Assembly: GCA_963576475.1 (NCBI GenBank)
Contig: OY754972.1
Span: 10,499,062-10,563,061, forward strand
Direction of reading: 5' to 3'
From: Molanna angustata
Taxonomy: Eukaryota; Arthropoda; Insecta; Trichoptera; Molannidae
Length of the DNA: 64,000 nucleotides
Positions 63,968 to 64,000 of the stretch are shown in pieces. The position numbers and the translations under genes were made by a program. The notes beneath the pieces were generated by a model. The model did not search any database. It worked only from the letters and a program-made list of their open reading frames with translations, and was not told where the DNA came from. The number at the start of each line of letters is the position of its first letter. The first letter of the stretch is position 1.

Positions 63968-64000
63968 CTGGAGGGAAAGTCTGGTCAACTGGCAAAATCA
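63968..64000. mobile_element. Fold-back MITE, copy 3, cut by window edge
   Basis: CTGGAGGGAAAGTCTGGTCAACTGGCAAAATCA matches the first 33 bases of copy 2. Confidence 0.65.

Overview
The window reads as a stretch of an insect nuclear genome, most likely from a lepidopteran. It is AT-rich, its genes are split by introns, and it is full of decayed transposons. The main grounds for Lepidoptera are a reverse-transcriptase family ending in a Y-P-V-R-D-M-A-like tail, mariner, hAT and Harbinger relics, and tRNA-headed SINEs. No bacterial-type gene, operon or CRISPR array is present. The species cannot be named from this sequence.

Region 1 (1-45.7 kb) holds no intact host gene that I can recognise. 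It is a mosaic of broken non-LTR retrotransposon fragments (CR1/L2-like, RTE-like and the YPVRDMA family), four kinds of tRNA-headed SINE, TIR or fold-back elements (a hAT-like element with a perfect 8-bp target duplication, a Harbinger-like element with a TAA duplication, several palindromic MITEs, a mariner remnant), a 73-bp tandem array, an 18-bp minisatellite and a Penelope-like relic carrying a hammerhead-ribozyme-like fold. A CpG-rich, initiator-containing patch at about 8.05-8.46 kb is the only promoter-like region and could be a distant first exon. Two short protein-like relics (26.5-26.7 kb minus, 36.8-37.0 kb plus) are unassigned.

Region 2 (45.77-63.89 kb, continuing past the right edge) carries one host gene: a neurabin/spinophilin orthologue (Drosophila Spn, vertebrate PPP1R9 family). 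I place twelve consecutive internal coding exons on the plus strand, all joining in compatible phases, about 937 codons. They encode an acidic linker, a PP1-docking motif (KVCF), a PDZ domain split over three exons, a proline/serine linker, a long coiled coil and an acidic, serine-rich tail. The amino-terminal actin-binding region and the true C-terminus are not seen. The product would be a scaffold that targets protein phosphatase 1 to actin-rich sites such as synapses.

The neurabin introns carry their own insertions: a hairpin MITE family (three copies, the last cut by the window edge), a Harbinger-like MITE, four LINE fragments, and a second hammerhead-like motif on the minus strand at 61.80-61.84 kb. 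The two hammerhead candidates share an unusual layout (a one-pair helix III closed by a palindromic GC tetranucleotide and an extra U before helix II) and are the most interesting signals here. They point to Penelope-like retroelement ends. All family assignments rest on reading the sequence; no database search or folding program was run.
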